Made by a program: the position numbers and the translations under genes. From positions 5,411,001-5,475,000 of the forward strand of contig NZ_CP083761.1 in the NCBI RefSeq assembly GCF_023558375.1: DNA of 64,000 nt. The letters run 5' to 3'. Positions 63,479 to 64,000 of the stretch are shown here, piece after piece (within the stretch, counting starts at the first letter, position 1; every line of letters starts with the position of its first letter). Source of the stretch: Chroococcidiopsis sp. CCMEE 29 (GTDB lineage: Bacteria > Cyanobacteriota > Cyanobacteriia > Cyanobacteriales > Chroococcidiopsidaceae). A model generated the notes under the pieces. That model saw only the letters and a list, made by a program, of their open reading frames with translations, was not told the DNA's origin and ran no database searches.

Positions 63479-64000
63479 ATGAAGACAGTTTGTCTACACA
63501 CCAAAGACGAAATTGAGGCGTTTCTCCGTCGTCATCCCTTTCTCCATCTCTACGCGCTGGGAGATCTGGATGACTTCTTTTGGCATCACACAACATGGTA
63601 TGCCCTCAAAGAACACCAACAAATCAAACAGCTTGTTTTGTTCTATACCGGAACTTCTGTGCCTGTTCTACTTGGCATAACTGAGGAATCCACAAAATTG
63701 ATGCACGAGTTACTGTACTCAATCATCCACCTGCTGCCAAAACGGCTTTATGCTCATTTGAGTGGAAATCTAGCGGGTGTGCTTGCTAGTGATTATCAGA
63801 TTCAATCGCACGGTTTGCACCATAAAATGGCTTTGACTGATAGTTCACGCTTAGACGGTATTGACACATCCGGCGTGGTGCAGCTATCAGCATCAAACGT
63901 GAGTGAATTAGAAAAATTATACTACGAGAGCTATCCAGGCAATTGGTTTGAACCACGCATGCTGGAAACTGGCTATTACTACGGTATCCGCCAGGGTGCA
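63479..64000 (+). CDS. GNAT-family acetyltransferase (partial)
   Basis: Open from the ATG at 63479 to the right edge, 174 codons. Begins MKTVCLHTKDEIEAFLRRHP and FLHLYALGDLDDFFWHHTTW, and reaches VSELEKLYYESYPGNWFEPR, LETGYYYGIRQG. This is the N-terminal part of a two-lobed GNAT acetyltransferase of the DUF4081-like/FR47-like type; the acetyl-CoA loop lies beyond the window. The substrate is unknown. It starts 10 bp after the secreted-protein gene. Confidence 0.75.
   Translation, partial: MKTVCLHTKDEIEAFLRRHPFLHLYALGDLDDFFWHHTTWYALKEHQQIKQLVLFYTGTSVPVLLGITEESTKLMHELLYSIIHLLPKRLYAHLSGNLAGVLASDYQIQSHGLHHKMALTDSSRLDGIDTSGVVQLSASNVSELEKLYYESYPGNWFEPRMLETGYYYGIRQGA

Overview
The window looks like a chromosomal segment of a cyanobacterium. 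It has psbA (photosystem II D1), many GCGATCGC (HIP1) octamers, cyanobacteria-typical genes (nadA, cofG, a SigF-type sigma factor, a DUF3285/ybeY/dgkA/trpG block), heptanucleotide tandem repeats, and homologues of HetC and HetP. HetC and HetP are best known from heterocyst formers, but relatives occur in cyanobacteria without heterocysts, so they do not fix the taxon; a Nostocales or Chroococcidiopsis-like genome is my guess.

Left flank (1-16.3 kb). Partial mazG, a DUF2227 membrane protein, a decayed IS701-type transposase, a broken AAA/TOPRIM-like remnant, tRNA-Ser(UGA), two metallophosphoesterases, nadA, tldD, a DUF29 gene, a DUF2079 membrane protein, a GT4 glycosyltransferase, psbA (Glu130 form), cofG and a NarL/LuxR-type response regulator.

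The centre of interest is a peptide-export island at about 16.5-38.8 kb. Two paralogous cassettes lie in the same orientation. Each holds several short double-glycine precursor peptides, an HlyD-type adaptor, a 720-aa C39-peptidase ABC exporter (PCAT), a further double-glycine peptide with an arginine-rich tail, and a PpiC-like protein. Cassette A is 17.37-24.36 kb and cassette B is 31.13-37.40 kb. Between them lie a HetC-type exporter with a cyclic-nucleotide-binding-like N-terminus, its own HlyD adaptor and a HetP-family protein. Cassette B continues, with a 4-base overlap, into an ATP-grasp ligase. That ligase faces a convergent precursor gene that combines a double-glycine leader with two near-identical GEEGG repeats, as expected for a graspetide (omega-ester peptide). 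I infer that the peptides are made in the cytosol, possibly helped by the PpiC-like protein or, for the last one, cross-linked by the ATP-grasp enzyme, and then cut after Gly-Gly and exported by the PCAT/HlyD pairs.

The island also has unusual non-coding structure. A ~100-nt hairpin element with paired base changes occurs three times behind peptide genes. A neighbouring hairpin has its loop inverted between two otherwise near-identical copies. A TGCCAN3TGGCA palindrome occurs at five intergenic places and one coding place in the island; the only other copy I saw is inside fumC. Phased direct repeats and a candidate small RNA lie upstream of cassette A.

Right flank (38.8-64 kb). A pair of M16-like peptidases, a TetR regulator, a small lipoprotein, two aminopeptidases P, a TPR/pentapeptide protein, a 5'-truncated NACHT remnant, sigF, a BI-1 family protein, prfB with its programmed +1 frameshift, DUF3285, ybeY, dgkA, trpG, a metallo-beta-lactamase-fold protein, fumC, ftsH, a Mut7-C/ubiquitin-like protein, an internally deleted oxidoreductase, a TM0106-family nuclease, tRNA-Asp, gltX, a secreted protein and a partial GNAT gene.
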